Below are positions 1 through 5,772 of a stretch of DNA of 7,680 bases, one piece after another. The stretch is from DATDDB01 sp035260545 (GTDB lineage Bacteria > Pseudomonadota > Gammaproteobacteria > Burkholderiales > Gallionellaceae): positions 1 to 7,680 of the forward strand of contig DATFUZ010000013.1 of NCBI GenBank assembly GCA_035260545.1, read 5' to 3'. The notes beneath the pieces were generated by a model, which made no database searches, had not been told where the DNA came from, and was given only the letters and a program-made list of their open reading frames with translations. A program made the translations under genes and the position numbers. Each line of letters starts with the position of its first letter. Position 1 is the stretch's first letter.

Positions 1-1
1 G

Positions 2-394
2 GCCGACCAGGGCTTCGCGCCCGCGCAATCCAATCTGGGCGCGGCCTATGCCCAAGGGCAAGGGGTCGCCGAGGATGTTGGCGAGGCGCTGCAATGGTAC
101 CGCAAGGCGGCCGACCAGGGCGATGCCATCGCCCAGCGCAACCTGGGGCGCATGTACGAGCAGGGACAGGGAGTTACCAGGGATGATGCAGCGGCGGCGA
201 AGTGGTATACGGAGGCGGCGACGCAGGGGGATGCGGATGCGCAATACCGGCTGGGTGCAATGTATGCGCAGGGTCGCGGCGTGACCAGGGACAATGGCGA
301 GGCGGTGAAATGGTACCGCAAGGCGGCGGCCCAGCAATTCGCCCCGGCGCGCCAGGCGCTGGAGGAATTCACACGCAGCCAGAAACCGCAGTAA
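2..394 (+). CDS. Sel1-repeat (SLR/TPR-like) protein, 3' part
   Basis: Only the C-terminal 130 residues are in the window; the frame is open from base 2, so the start lies to the left. Three complete 36-residue Sel1-like units are visible, beginning ADQGFAPAQ, ADQGDAIAQ and ATQGDADAQ. Each has the family pattern A..G.A.AQ..LG..Y..G.GV..D...A..WY.KA. A partial fourth unit (AAQQFAPARQALEEF) caps the array, and a short polar tail ends in KPQ and TAA. Sel1 repeats form alpha/alpha solenoids that act as protein-interaction scaffolds, in bacteria often in envelope, signalling or host-contact proteins. No enzymatic domain is seen in this portion, and any signal peptide would be outside the window. 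The gene converges on the LuxR-type gene with an 18-bp gap and no convincing terminator between them. The family is sure; the partner and role are unknown. Confidence 0.93.
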   Translation, partial: ADQGFAPAQSNLGAAYAQGQGVAEDVGEALQWYRKAADQGDAIAQRNLGRMYEQGQGVTRDDAAAAKWYTEAATQGDADAQYRLGAMYAQGRGVTRDNGEAVKWYRKAAAQQFAPARQALEEFTRSQKPQ

Positions 395-412
395 GACGGG
401 CCAAAGCCGCGT

Positions 413-1207
413 TTACAGCAGGCCCAGCAAGGCGGCGTGCGCCGCGGCGGCGGTCTTGTTCGCGACGCCGAGTTTCACTACAGCGTTGTTGGCGTGGTAG
501 TTTACGGTGCGCTCGCTGATGGCGAGTATCGCCGAGATCTCGCTGGCGGTCTTGCCGTCCGCAGTCCAGCGCAGCACATCGATTTCCCGCTGGGACAGCG
601 GTGTGTCGACGGAGGGCATAAAGCGGGGGGCGAGGTACCGGCTTATTTCCATGTGCGCAGTCTGCGCGGCCCAGGCCAGCATGGCCTGCTTTTCCCGAAG
701 CTCCCGCGAACAAATCTCCCCTTCGCTGCGCGCCGCGGTAAGCACGCCCACGAGGTTGCGCGCGCAGCGCACCGGGTGCGCCCAGCCCACCTTGATTCCG
801 TTGGCCTGCATGTCGTCCCAGAGCGCCGGCGCATGGGTGAAAACCTGCTCCGACCACACGAGCGGCGAAGCGTAGTGCTGCGCGTGCGCCAGGGTCGGGT
901 CTATCGCCTGGTAGTTCAGGGCGCGGTAGCGTTGGCTCCACGCGCACGGATAGTTGTCCAGTTGCACAGCTTTCGGACTGGAGATCGGGAGCGGGAACCG
1001 CACATGGTAGGCGCACAGGTCGAAACCAAGGTCGCGCACATGCGCCGCCGCTGCGCGAAACAATTCAGAGAGCCTGCTATCGGGCTCCCGTTCGAACAGG
1101 AAATTATCAAGGCTGGCATTCATATGGATATTGTTATTGTTCGTAATACGATCAGCGACTTGGGTGGCAGACCGCAGCGGAGCGAGGGCGGCGTTCATCG
1201 GTGTCAC
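413..1207 (-). CDS. LuxR-family quorum-sensing transcriptional regulator (AHL receptor type), no luxI in view
   Basis: The 264-residue protein has an N-terminal autoinducer-binding domain (about 35-195) and a C-terminal LuxR/GerE helix-turn-helix (about 202-264, PLSQREIDVLRWTADGKT). The classic invariant residues are all present: in the ligand domain W90, Y94, D103, P104, W118 and G141; in the DNA-binding domain E208, L212 and G218. The W-Y-D-P-W spacings (4, 9, 1, 14) match TraR. This supports binding of an acyl-homoserine lactone, but the acyl chain cannot be predicted. The longest frame starts at GTG 1207; ATG 1198 and ATG 1123 are alternatives. The 1123 start (MNASLDNFLF) removes an asparagine-rich 28-residue extension and looks more like the family N-terminus, but no start has a clear Shine-Dalgarno. 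No synthase gene is in the window, so it may be a LuxR solo, or its partner may lie to the left. A lux-box-like dyad lies 143 bp upstream of the GTG. Confidence 0.93.
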   Translation of the reverse strand: MTPMNAALAPLRSATQVADRITNNNNIHMNASLDNFLFEREPDSRLSELFRAAAAHVRDLGFDLCAYHVRFPLPISSPKAVQLDNYPCAWSQRYRALNYQAIDPTLAHAQHYASPLVWSEQVFTHAPALWDDMQANGIKVGWAHPVRCARNLVGVLTAARSEGEICSRELREKQAMLAWAAQTAHMEISRYLAPRFMPSVDTPLSQREIDVLRWTADGKTASEISAILAISERTVNYHANNAVVKLGVANKTAAAAHAALLGLL

Positions 1208-1350
1208 AATTCCAAAATATCAACTATCTTAGCATGGGTATAGGGGCTGCCACTAGTCAAAGGTCGAAATATTCATTAGGCATAATAGGTTGTGGCCGAT
1301 ATAGGGTTCGGGGTATTACCGATGGCGCATGGTCGCCCGAAGCGCATGCC

Positions 1351-1366
1351 CTGTCAATGTTGACAG
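1351..1366. promoter_or_regulatory. Lux-box-like palindrome
   Basis: CTGTCAATGTTGACAG has perfect 7-bp inverted arms (CTGTCAA/TTGACAG) around a 2-bp centre. Its form CT-N12-AG, with CTGT at one end and ACAG at the other, is the layout of known LuxR, CepR and LasR operators. It sits in the intergenic region of the LuxR-type gene, the usual place for such sites. A wider imperfect dyad overlaps it: GCATGCCCTG at 1344-1353 against CAGGGTGATGC at 1371-1381. The palindrome is seen directly; that this regulator binds it is inference. Confidence 0.5.
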
Positions 1367-1389
1367 TTGGCAGGGTGATGCAAGGATGC

Positions 1390-1395
1390 TGTAAT
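1390..1395 (+). promoter_or_regulatory. Candidate -10 box of a LuxR-activated promoter
   Basis: TGTAAT matches TATAAT at five of six positions. If it is a -10 hexamer, transcription would start near 1402, placing the centre of the palindrome at 1351-1366 at about -43. That is the classic class II position, where LuxR proteins overlap and replace the -35 element. No -35 consensus is seen at the expected place, consistent with an activator-dependent promoter. A hexamer this short can arise by chance, so confidence rests on the spacing. Confidence 0.35.
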
Positions 1396-1521
1396 CAGGG
1401 GGTTCGGGGCCAGAGGGAGGGCGCCGGACGGGTCGTTGCGCGTGGCGACGGTCGGCATCTGTCTCCGTGGATGCGCTCACGCACACGTATGCAGTCAGCT
1501 TTACAAGGGGAAGTGGCGGAG

Positions 1522-1550
1522 GGCGAAGGATGGTGGAACCGTCCTTCGCC
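1522..1550. other. Strong 13-bp hairpin with GGA loop
   Basis: The arms GGCGAAGGA (1522-1530) and TCCTTCGCC (1542-1550) are perfect inverted repeats. The stem continues inward through a T.G wobble and GGT/ACC, leaving a three-base GGA loop. The result is an uninterrupted 13-bp stem in 29 nt of RNA. Neither strand has a T-tract after it, so it does not look like an intrinsic terminator. It could be a stabilising or processing structure in a leader or small RNA, or a REP-like element. Confidence 0.7.
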
Positions 1551-1700
1551 GCTTGGCTTGCGGCGTAACGATATCCCCTGACGCCTGTCGATGCATCGCT
1601 TGGCGGGCTCGCCTGCTCCCGGCTGGTGCGGCAATATTTCTTCAGGTTGCCGCCAGTGCGCCTGTCCTATCCGCACCGTTTCGCCTTTTCGCGAGTCCCA

Positions 1701-1709
1701 TGGTAGCAT
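1701..1709 (+). promoter_or_regulatory. Candidate extended -10 promoter of the membrane-protein gene
   Basis: TGG-TAGCAT has the TGn extension followed by a hexamer matching TATAAT at four positions. It would start transcription near 1716 and give a leader of about 30 nt before the ATG at 1746. No good -35 is seen 16-18 bp upstream, which extended -10 promoters can tolerate. The call is weak. Confidence 0.25.
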
Positions 1710-1745
1710 CGCTCGTCGCATGTCTGTCACGTCAGGGGTTACCAA

Positions 1746-2165
1746 ATGAAGGAAGCGTTGCTGCTGCTGCATTTTCTGGGGCTGATCATAGGCACGGGAG
1801 CGGGTTTCGCCGTGTTCGTGATTGGCTATCTGGCGCCGGGTTTTCCCGCCACCGGCAAGCGCGATGTGCTGATCAAGCTGTTTCCCCTGCGCTACATCTC
1901 CTACGTCGGCTTGCTGCTGCTCATCCTGTCCGGCGGCATGCTCATCCGGCCCTACTGGCCGCATCACGAGGAACTGGCGTGGTTCGGAACCAAGATGGTG
2001 TTCGTCGCCGCGATTGCGGCCGCGAGCATCTTCGGCATGTTCCAGATGCATCGCGCGCGCCTGAGTGCCGACAACAACGCCTTCAAGATGCTGTCTTATG
2101 CCGGCAAGGTGAGCTTTGTATCCAGCCTCATCGTCGTCGCCTGCGCCGTCTACACCTTCCATTGA
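1746..2165 (+). CDS. Small four-helix integral membrane protein of unknown function
   Basis: The 139-residue protein has four predicted membrane helices at about residues 4-28, 48-68, 80-101 and 119-137, with short polar loops and no soluble domain. The positively charged segments (GKRD near 37-40, HRAR near 102-105) suggest both termini are periplasmic if the positive-inside rule holds, but this is not firm. The start is well supported: ATG at 1746 follows AGGGG (1734-1738) with 7-nt spacing. I do not recognise the family with certainty. Size and layout recall small uncharacterised membrane families (DUF2269/DUF2214-like, CopD- or HemJ-like), and His9 in helix 1 and His102 at the end of helix 3 could be haem or metal ligands, but this is a guess. 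It converges on rsgA with a 32-bp gap. Upstream lies the regulatory region of the LuxR-type gene, so quorum control is possible but unproven. Confidence 0.85.
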   Translation: MKEALLLLHFLGLIIGTGAGFAVFVIGYLAPGFPATGKRDVLIKLFPLRYISYVGLLLLILSGGMLIRPYWPHHEELAWFGTKMVFVAAIAAASIFGMFQMHRARLSADNNAFKMLSYAGKVSFVSSLIVVACAVYTFH

Positions 2166-2171
2166 GGAGTG

Positions 2172-2188
2172 GCGCCGGGAACCGGCGC
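2172..2188. terminator. Hairpin between convergent genes, possible bidirectional terminator
   Basis: GCGCCGG (2172-2178) and CCGGCGC (2182-2188) form a perfect 7-bp GC stem with a GAA loop, extendable by G.U pairs. It lies in the 32-bp gap between the membrane-protein stop and the rsgA stop, the right place to end both transcripts. No T-tract follows on either strand, so any termination is probably weak, or the hairpin only protects the 3' ends. Confidence 0.5.
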
Positions 2189-2197
2189 TGCAACGCG

Positions 2198-3061
2198 TCA
2201 GCTCGCCTGGCTGATCTGCTGGAAAAGTTGCAGCCGGCGCGGGCTGATCTTGCCCTCAGCCGCGGCCTGGCGCACCGCGCAATCCGGTTCGTGGGCATGG
2301 CGGCAATTGTAGAAGCGGCAGCGTCCCAGATAAGGGGAAAATTCCGGGAACGCCTGTTCGATGTCGGTATAAGCCAGGTGATGCAAGCCGAATGCCTGCA
2401 CGCCCGGGCAGTCTATCAAATGGCTTGCCGCATCGAGCTGATAGAGCCGGGCATGGGTGGTGGTGTGCTTGCCTGAATCCAGGGCAGTGGAAATCTCGCG
2501 CGTGGCGGCCTGTGCGCCCGGCAGCAGGGCATTGATGAGGGTGGACTTGCCCATGCCGGACTGGCCGACCAGCACGCTGGCCTGGCCCTGCAGGTATTCG
2601 CGCAACGGTTCCGCGCTCTGTTTCGCCGAAACCTCCAGCACCGGGTAGCCGATGGCCCTGTATGGCGCCAGGCGCTTGCGAGCCAGCGCGGCCGCCTCCG
2701 TCAGGTCGCACTTGTTCAGCACGATGAGGGCTCGGGCATGCTGCGCATGGGCTGCGATCAGGCAGCGTGCCAGCAGTTCGTCGTCGAAGCTGGGTTCTGC
2801 GGCCACCACGACGATGACCTGGGTGACGTTGGCGGCGATGAGTTTCTCGCGGTGCGCGACGGAGCGGTAGAGCAGGCTGGTGCGCGGTCTGATCGCCTCG
2901 ATCACCGCCTGATCGCCGGACGTGCGTTGCAGTTCCACGGCATCGCCGCAGGCGACCTCGCTTTTCTTTCCGCGCGGTACGCAACTGAGTTGCGTGCCAT
3001 CCGGCAGTTCCGCCAGATACTGGCGTCCAAACGCCGCGATGATCTTGCCTTGCAGCTTCAA
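2198..3061 (-). CDS. rsgA: Ribosome small-subunit-dependent GTPase A (RsgA/YjeQ)
   Basis: RsgA is a circularly permuted GTPase that acts in late maturation of the 30S subunit; GTP hydrolysis is stimulated by the subunit and releases assembly factors such as RbfA. The 287-residue protein has an N-terminal OB-fold (about 1-65) and then G motifs in permuted order: NKCD (116-119, G4), SAK (145-147, G5), the P-loop GQSGMGKST (166-174, G1) and DCPG (217-220, G3). The C-terminal zinc site is C248, C253, H255 and C261. All key residues are intact and the length is normal. The only start that keeps the OB-fold (KLQGKIIAAFGRQYLAE) is TTG at 3061: an in-frame stop lies 12 nt upstream and the next Met is residue 170. 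The TTG is 4 nt after the stop of the pterin dehydratase gene, with no clear ribosome site, so translation is probably coupled. It is the last gene of the - strand set. Confidence 0.97.
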   Translation of the reverse strand: MKLQGKIIAAFGRQYLAELPDGTQLSCVPRGKKSEVACGDAVELQRTSGDQAVIEAIRPRTSLLYRSVAHREKLIAANVTQVIVVVAAEPSFDDELLARCLIAAHAQHARALIVLNKCDLTEAAALARKRLAPYRAIGYPVLEVSAKQSAEPLREYLQGQASVLVGQSGMGKSTLINALLPGAQAATREISTALDSGKHTTTHARLYQLDAASHLIDCPGVQAFGLHHLAYTDIEQAFPEFSPYLGRCRFYNCRHAHEPDCAVRQAAAEGKISPRRLQLFQQISQAS

Positions 3062-3065
3062 GTGG

Positions 3066-3404
3066 TCAGATGGTCAGCAGCGCATCCACCTTGGCAGCGC
3101 AGATGAAATCGTTTTCGGACAGGCCGCCGATGGCGTGGGTGGAATATTCCACACGGCACTTGTTATAGCCGACTGTCATGTCCGGATGGTGGTCTTCACG
3201 GTGCGAGATCCAGGCTACGGCGTTGACGAAGGCCATGGTCTGGTAATAGTCCTTGAAATCGAATGTCTTCTCGATTTTGCTCTGGTGCAGCGTCCACCCT
3301 TCGAGCTCGTGCATGAGTTTCTCGGCTTCATCCAGGGCAAGCGGAGGCACCCCGCCTTCGCAGGGCTTGCAGCTCTTGTTGGTCAAGTCACAGGCTTGGT
3401 TCAT
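3066..3404 (-). CDS. Pterin-4-alpha-carbinolamine dehydratase
   Basis: The enzyme dehydrates 4a-hydroxytetrahydrobiopterin-type carbinolamines to quinonoid dihydropterin, recycling the pterin cofactor of aromatic amino-acid hydroxylases; many bacterial members have other or unknown pterin-related roles. The 112-residue protein shows the family core EGW (35-37), the active-site motif DHHPD (71-75, with H72, H73 and P74), THAIGGL (89-95) and D99. An N-terminal extension holds three cysteines (C5, C12, C15 in SCKPCEGG), a form I associate with proteobacterial members and which might bind metal. The start is firm: ATG 3404 follows GAGGAG at good spacing. No phenylalanine hydroxylase gene is visible, so the substrate here is open. 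It lies 88 nt after the cytochrome gene and 4 nt before rsgA in the direction of transcription. Confidence 0.95.
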   Translation of the reverse strand: MNQACDLTNKSCKPCEGGVPPLALDEAEKLMHELEGWTLHQSKIEKTFDFKDYYQTMAFVNAVAWISHREDHHPDMTVGYNKCRVEYSTHAIGGLSENDFICAAKVDALLTI

Positions 3405-3428
3405 GGCATTCTCCTCGTCGAAGTTTCC

Positions 3429-3459
3429 ATTTCCCGATGCAGATGCATCCGATTTCCCG
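3429..3459. promoter_or_regulatory. Palindrome flanked by direct repeats upstream of the pterin dehydratase gene
   Basis: GATGCA-GA-TGCATC (3436-3449) is a perfect 6-bp-arm dyad. The octamer ATTTCCCG occurs on both sides in the same orientation (3429-3436 and 3452-3459, 23 bp apart). The arrangement is in the 88-nt gap between the cytochrome and dehydratase genes and looks operator-like or mRNA-structural. No promoter consensus is evident near it and no regulator can be named. Confidence 0.3.
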
Positions 3460-3492
3460 CTTGCGTGCCACGCCCCGATCGCGATGCCCGGA

Positions 3493-3807
3493 TTACCGGA
3501 AGTGGTAATAGGTCCGGTTCAGGTAAGCGGCGAGGTCCTGCTCATTCTTGTCGGACATGGTGATATGCCCGCCGGCCGTGCACCGGCCCAGTTGGGCCAG
3601 CAGTTGGTCGGGGCTCCTTACCTTGCGGTTGAAGCGGGTGAAGATGGCATTGCCGTCGCCGTTCATGATCTGGTCATGGCAGCTGTTGCACTGGTTTTGC
3701 TGGAAGAATTTCTTCCCGGCTGCGGTGTTGCCTTTGGCGAACGGTTCGGCATGGGCCGTGCCCAGCAAAAACAGTGAAGCAATAAGGGTCAAAGGCAGCA
3801 ATTTCAT
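3493..3807 (-). CDS. Secreted monoheme c-type cytochrome
   Basis: The 104-residue precursor starts at ATG 3807, preceded by GAGGATC as ribosome site; the frame extends upstream, but those residues are not secretory and would overlap the peptidase gene. Residues 1-20 are a clear Sec signal peptide (MKLLPLTLIASLFLLG, then AHA before EP), giving a periplasmic protein of about 84 residues. One haem-binding CxxCH is present (C40, C43, H44, CNSCH). The likely distal ligand is Met84 in HITMSDKNEQDLAAYLN, which fits the C-terminal helix of class I cytochromes c. An extra Cys76 and His81 lie just before it. The role should be electron transfer in the periplasm; partners are unknown. The gene starts 10 nt after the M48 peptidase stop, so the two are almost certainly co-transcribed. 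Confidence 0.92.
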   Translation of the reverse strand: MKLLPLTLIASLFLLGTAHAEPFAKGNTAAGKKFFQQNQCNSCHDQIMNGDGNAIFTRFNRKVRSPDQLLAQLGRCTAGGHITMSDKNEQDLAAYLNRTYYHFR

Positions 3808-3817
3808 GGTTGGATCC

Positions 3818-5074
3818 TCACAATGTTTGCAGTCGGCCAATGCGCAGCGCAGCCGGCGGGTGCGAGTCATAGAACGTAGAATACAGCGGATCGGGGGTCA
3901 GTGTCGCGGCGTTATCCTGGTATAGCTTGACCAGTGCGCTGACAAGGTCGGCGGACGCGGTTTGGCCGGCGGCATAACGGTCGGCCTCGAATTCATGGCG
4001 GCGCGAGAAATAGCTGGTCAGCGGATGCAGCAGGAAGCTGAAAACGGGCATCACCATGAACAGCAGCAGCAATGCGACGGCGGTTGACAGCCCGCCCTGC
4101 GGCATGGCGACGCCCAGCCCCTGGAAGAACCAGGCCGAATGCATGAGCTGCGCCAGCAGCCACAGGAAGCCCAGGCTGAGGGCAAAGGTAGCGGCAAGAC
4201 GCTTCGCCACGTGGCGGTGCTTGAAATGGCCCAGTTCGTGCGCCAGCACGGCCTCGATCTCGCTGCCGCTCAGGCGCTCCAGCAGAGTGTCGAAGAACAC
4301 GATGCGCTTGGTCTTGCCGAATCCGGTGAAATACGCGTTGCCATGGGCGCTGCGGCGCGACCCGTCCATCACGAACAGGCCCCTGGCGGTGAAGCCGCAC
4401 CGGGCCAGCAGGGCCTCGATCCGCGCCTTGAGTGCCTCATCCTGCATGGGCTGGAATTTGTTGAATAGCGGGGCGATGAAAGCAGGGTAGAGGAACTGCA
4501 GCAGCAGCACGAAGCCCACCCAGACCGACCAGACATACAGCCACCAGTACGTTCCCATGCGTGCCATCAGCCACAGCACGCCATACAGCAGCGGCAGACC
4601 AAACAGCGCGCCGAGCAGGAGCTTCTTGATCTCATCGACGAGGAACAGACCCGGCGTCATCTTGTTGAAACCGAAATGCGCCTCGACGATGAAGGTCTGG
4701 TATACGGAGAACGGCATTTCCAGCAGGGCGGAGATCAGCAGCACAGAGGCGAACAGGGCAATGCCCTGCAGGATGGGCGCGCCGAACACATGCTCCCACG
4801 CCCCGGCCAGCCATCCGATGCCGCCGCCCAGGGTGAAGGCGAGCAGCACGATGGCCTCCACTACGTCGTCGAGCATGGAAAGCCGGGTCTTGGCGCCGGT
4901 GTAATCCGCGGCTTTCTGATGGGCGGCCAGATCTATGCGTGCGCGGAAGGCGGCGGGAACCTCGGCGCGGTGCGTGGCGATGTGGGCGAGATGGCGCCGG
5001 GCCAGCCAAAGCTTGGCAAGCGTGGTCAAAACGAGGGCCGCAACGAACAGGCCAGAAAACAGGGATGCGGTCAT
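3818..5074 (-). CDS. M48 family (Ste24-type) integral membrane zinc metallopeptidase
   Basis: The 418-residue protein has the layout of Ste24/CAAX-protease homologues. N-terminal membrane helices lie at about 5-22, 72-92 and 103-120, with further helices at about 148-170 and 178-200. A catalytic segment with HELGH follows (H279, E280, H283), then two more membrane helices at about 296-312 and 331-350. The third zinc ligand should be E361 in HEFEAD (ExxxD, with D365). The conserved NAYFTGFGKTKRIVFFDTLL (246-265) before the HExxH is diagnostic. Length and motifs are complete. In yeast Ste24 processes prenylated a-factor; bacterial members have no prenylated substrate and are thought to act in membrane-protein quality control. 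ATG 5074 is the first start of the longest family-like frame; the ribosome site is weak. It heads the - strand set and diverges from orn. HtpX is a related but shorter family. Confidence 0.95.
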   Translation of the reverse strand: MTASLFSGLFVAALVLTTLAKLWLARRHLAHIATHRAEVPAAFRARIDLAAHQKAADYTGAKTRLSMLDDVVEAIVLLAFTLGGGIGWLAGAWEHVFGAPILQGIALFASVLLISALLEMPFSVYQTFIVEAHFGFNKMTPGLFLVDEIKKLLLGALFGLPLLYGVLWLMARMGTYWWLYVWSVWVGFVLLLQFLYPAFIAPLFNKFQPMQDEALKARIEALLARCGFTARGLFVMDGSRRSAHGNAYFTGFGKTKRIVFFDTLLERLSGSEIEAVLAHELGHFKHRHVAKRLAATFALSLGFLWLLAQLMHSAWFFQGLGVAMPQGGLSTAVALLLLFMVMPVFSFLLHPLTSYFSRRHEFEADRYAAGQTASADLVSALVKLYQDNAATLTPDPLYSTFYDSHPPAALRIGRLQTL

Positions 5075-5168
5075 GGTGGCTATGCGAACGGTTCAGTATC
5101 AAAAAATGGCGGGATGCCGCGCATATGTGACACAATATAAAAAACGAAAATCTGCGCAGGGCGGAATT
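5075..5168. promoter_or_regulatory. Divergent promoter region of the M48 peptidase gene and orn
   Basis: This 94-bp intergenic stretch must hold the promoters of both divergent genes. It is AT-rich in the middle (about 5098-5150). For orn, TATAAA at 5136-5141 is the best -10 candidate, but no good -35 lies 16-18 bp upstream. For the peptidase gene I see no convincing pair. Ribosome site for orn: the purine-rich GGGCGGAA ahead of ATG 5169. Confidence 0.45.
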
Positions 5169-5714
5169 ATGGCACAAAACCAGAATTATCTTGTCTGGCT
5201 GGACATGGAGATGACCGGCCTGAACCCGGACAGTGACCGCATTATCGAGGTCGCGATGGTGGTCACCGATGCCAACCTCGAAACCATCGCGGAATCGCCC
5301 GTCGTAGTGGTGCACCAGCCCGACAGCATCCTGGACGGGATGGATGCCTGGAACAAATCCACCCACGGCAAGTCCGGCCTGATCGACAAGGTCCGTGCGT
5401 CCACATTGGACGAGGCGGCGGCCGAGACAACGCTGCTGGCATTCATGCAGGACCATGTGGCGGAGAGTTCGTCCCCGATGTGCGGCAATTCGATCTGCCA
5501 GGACCGGCGCTTCATGGCGCGCTGGATGCCGCAACTCGAAGCATGGTTTCACTACCGCAACCTGGATGTCAGCACCCTCAAGGAGCTGGCGAAACGCTGG
5601 AAGCCCGAAGTGGCCAGTGGCGTGAAGAAGCATGGCAAGCATGAGGCGCTGGCGGACATCTACGAATCCATCGAAGAGATGCGGCACTACCGCGACAATT
5701 TCCTGAAACTGTGA
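5169..5714 (+). CDS. orn: Oligoribonuclease (DEDDh 3'-5' exoribonuclease)
   Basis: Orn degrades the shortest RNAs, chiefly dinucleotides such as pGpG from c-di-GMP turnover, to mononucleotides in the cytoplasm. The 181-residue protein is the usual family length and has the complete DEDDh site: D12 and E14 in LDMEMTGL, D112 in CQDRRFM, H158 and D163 in KHEALADI. The N-terminus NYLVWLDMEMTGLNP is typical and fixes the start at ATG 5169; the frame is open further upstream into the peptidase gene, but that part is antisense to it and not family-like. It is divergent from the M48 gene and followed, after 142 bp, by the CYTH-CHAD gene on the same strand. Confidence 0.98.
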   Translation: MAQNQNYLVWLDMEMTGLNPDSDRIIEVAMVVTDANLETIAESPVVVVHQPDSILDGMDAWNKSTHGKSGLIDKVRASTLDEAAAETTLLAFMQDHVAESSSPMCGNSICQDRRFMARWMPQLEAWFHYRNLDVSTLKELAKRWKPEVASGVKKHGKHEALADIYESIEEMRHYRDNFLKL

Positions 5715-5730
5715 CCCGGCCTGCCCGCCT

Positions 5731-5742
5731 GCGCTTCGGCGC
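5731..5742 (+). other. Short UUCG-tetraloop hairpin after orn
   Basis: GCGC-TTCG-GCGC gives a 4-bp stem closed by the very stable cUUCGg tetraloop, 17 nt after the orn stop. No T-tract follows. It may protect the orn mRNA 3' end or weakly attenuate read-through into the next gene. Confidence 0.4.
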
Positions 5743-5772
5743 GAGCGGCAGCGGCAAGGGTGAAAACACCTG

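Larger units (their letters stand above)
1208..1745. other. Long intergenic region with regulatory dyads and no convincing gene
   Basis: About 540 bp separate the LuxR-type gene from the membrane-protein gene. Open frames cross it in several directions, but their translations are low-complexity, rich in R, G, P and S, and match no family I recognise. The part next to the regulator gene (about 1210-1320) is clearly more AT-rich than its surroundings, as expected for a promoter region. The rest holds the palindrome at 1351-1366, the direct repeat GGGTTCGGGG at 1304-1313 and 1400-1409, the strong hairpin at 1522-1550, a perfect 10-bp palindrome CGATGCATCG at 1589-1598, and a small GGCG/CGCC stem at 1602-1613. 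It may contain an untranslated leader, a small RNA or a decayed gene; the sequence alone does not decide. Confidence 0.75.

Noticed and set aside
2..330. 108-bp near-tandem DNA repeats
   Set aside because: They are simply the codons of consecutive 36-residue Sel1 units, not a separate DNA repeat.
395..430. GGGCC/GGCCC inverted repeat as a terminator between the Sel1 and luxR genes
   Set aside because: Only a 5-bp stem with an 18-nt loop and no T-tract; it also runs into the luxR coding end.
1201..1581. 126-codon + strand open frame across the intergenic region
   Set aside because: It begins at GTG overlapping the start of the luxR-type gene, has no clear ribosome site, crosses the regulatory dyads and encodes no recognisable domain.
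1395..2162. 255-codon - strand open frame
   Set aside because: It is antisense to the membrane-protein gene, is rich in H, Q, R and E as expected of a mirror frame, and its remainder lies in non-coding DNA. The forward frame has a good ribosome site and clear membrane helices.
1436..2476. 346-codon + strand open frame
   Set aside because: It runs through the membrane-protein gene in another frame and then antisense into rsgA; the composition is that of a GC-rich shadow frame.
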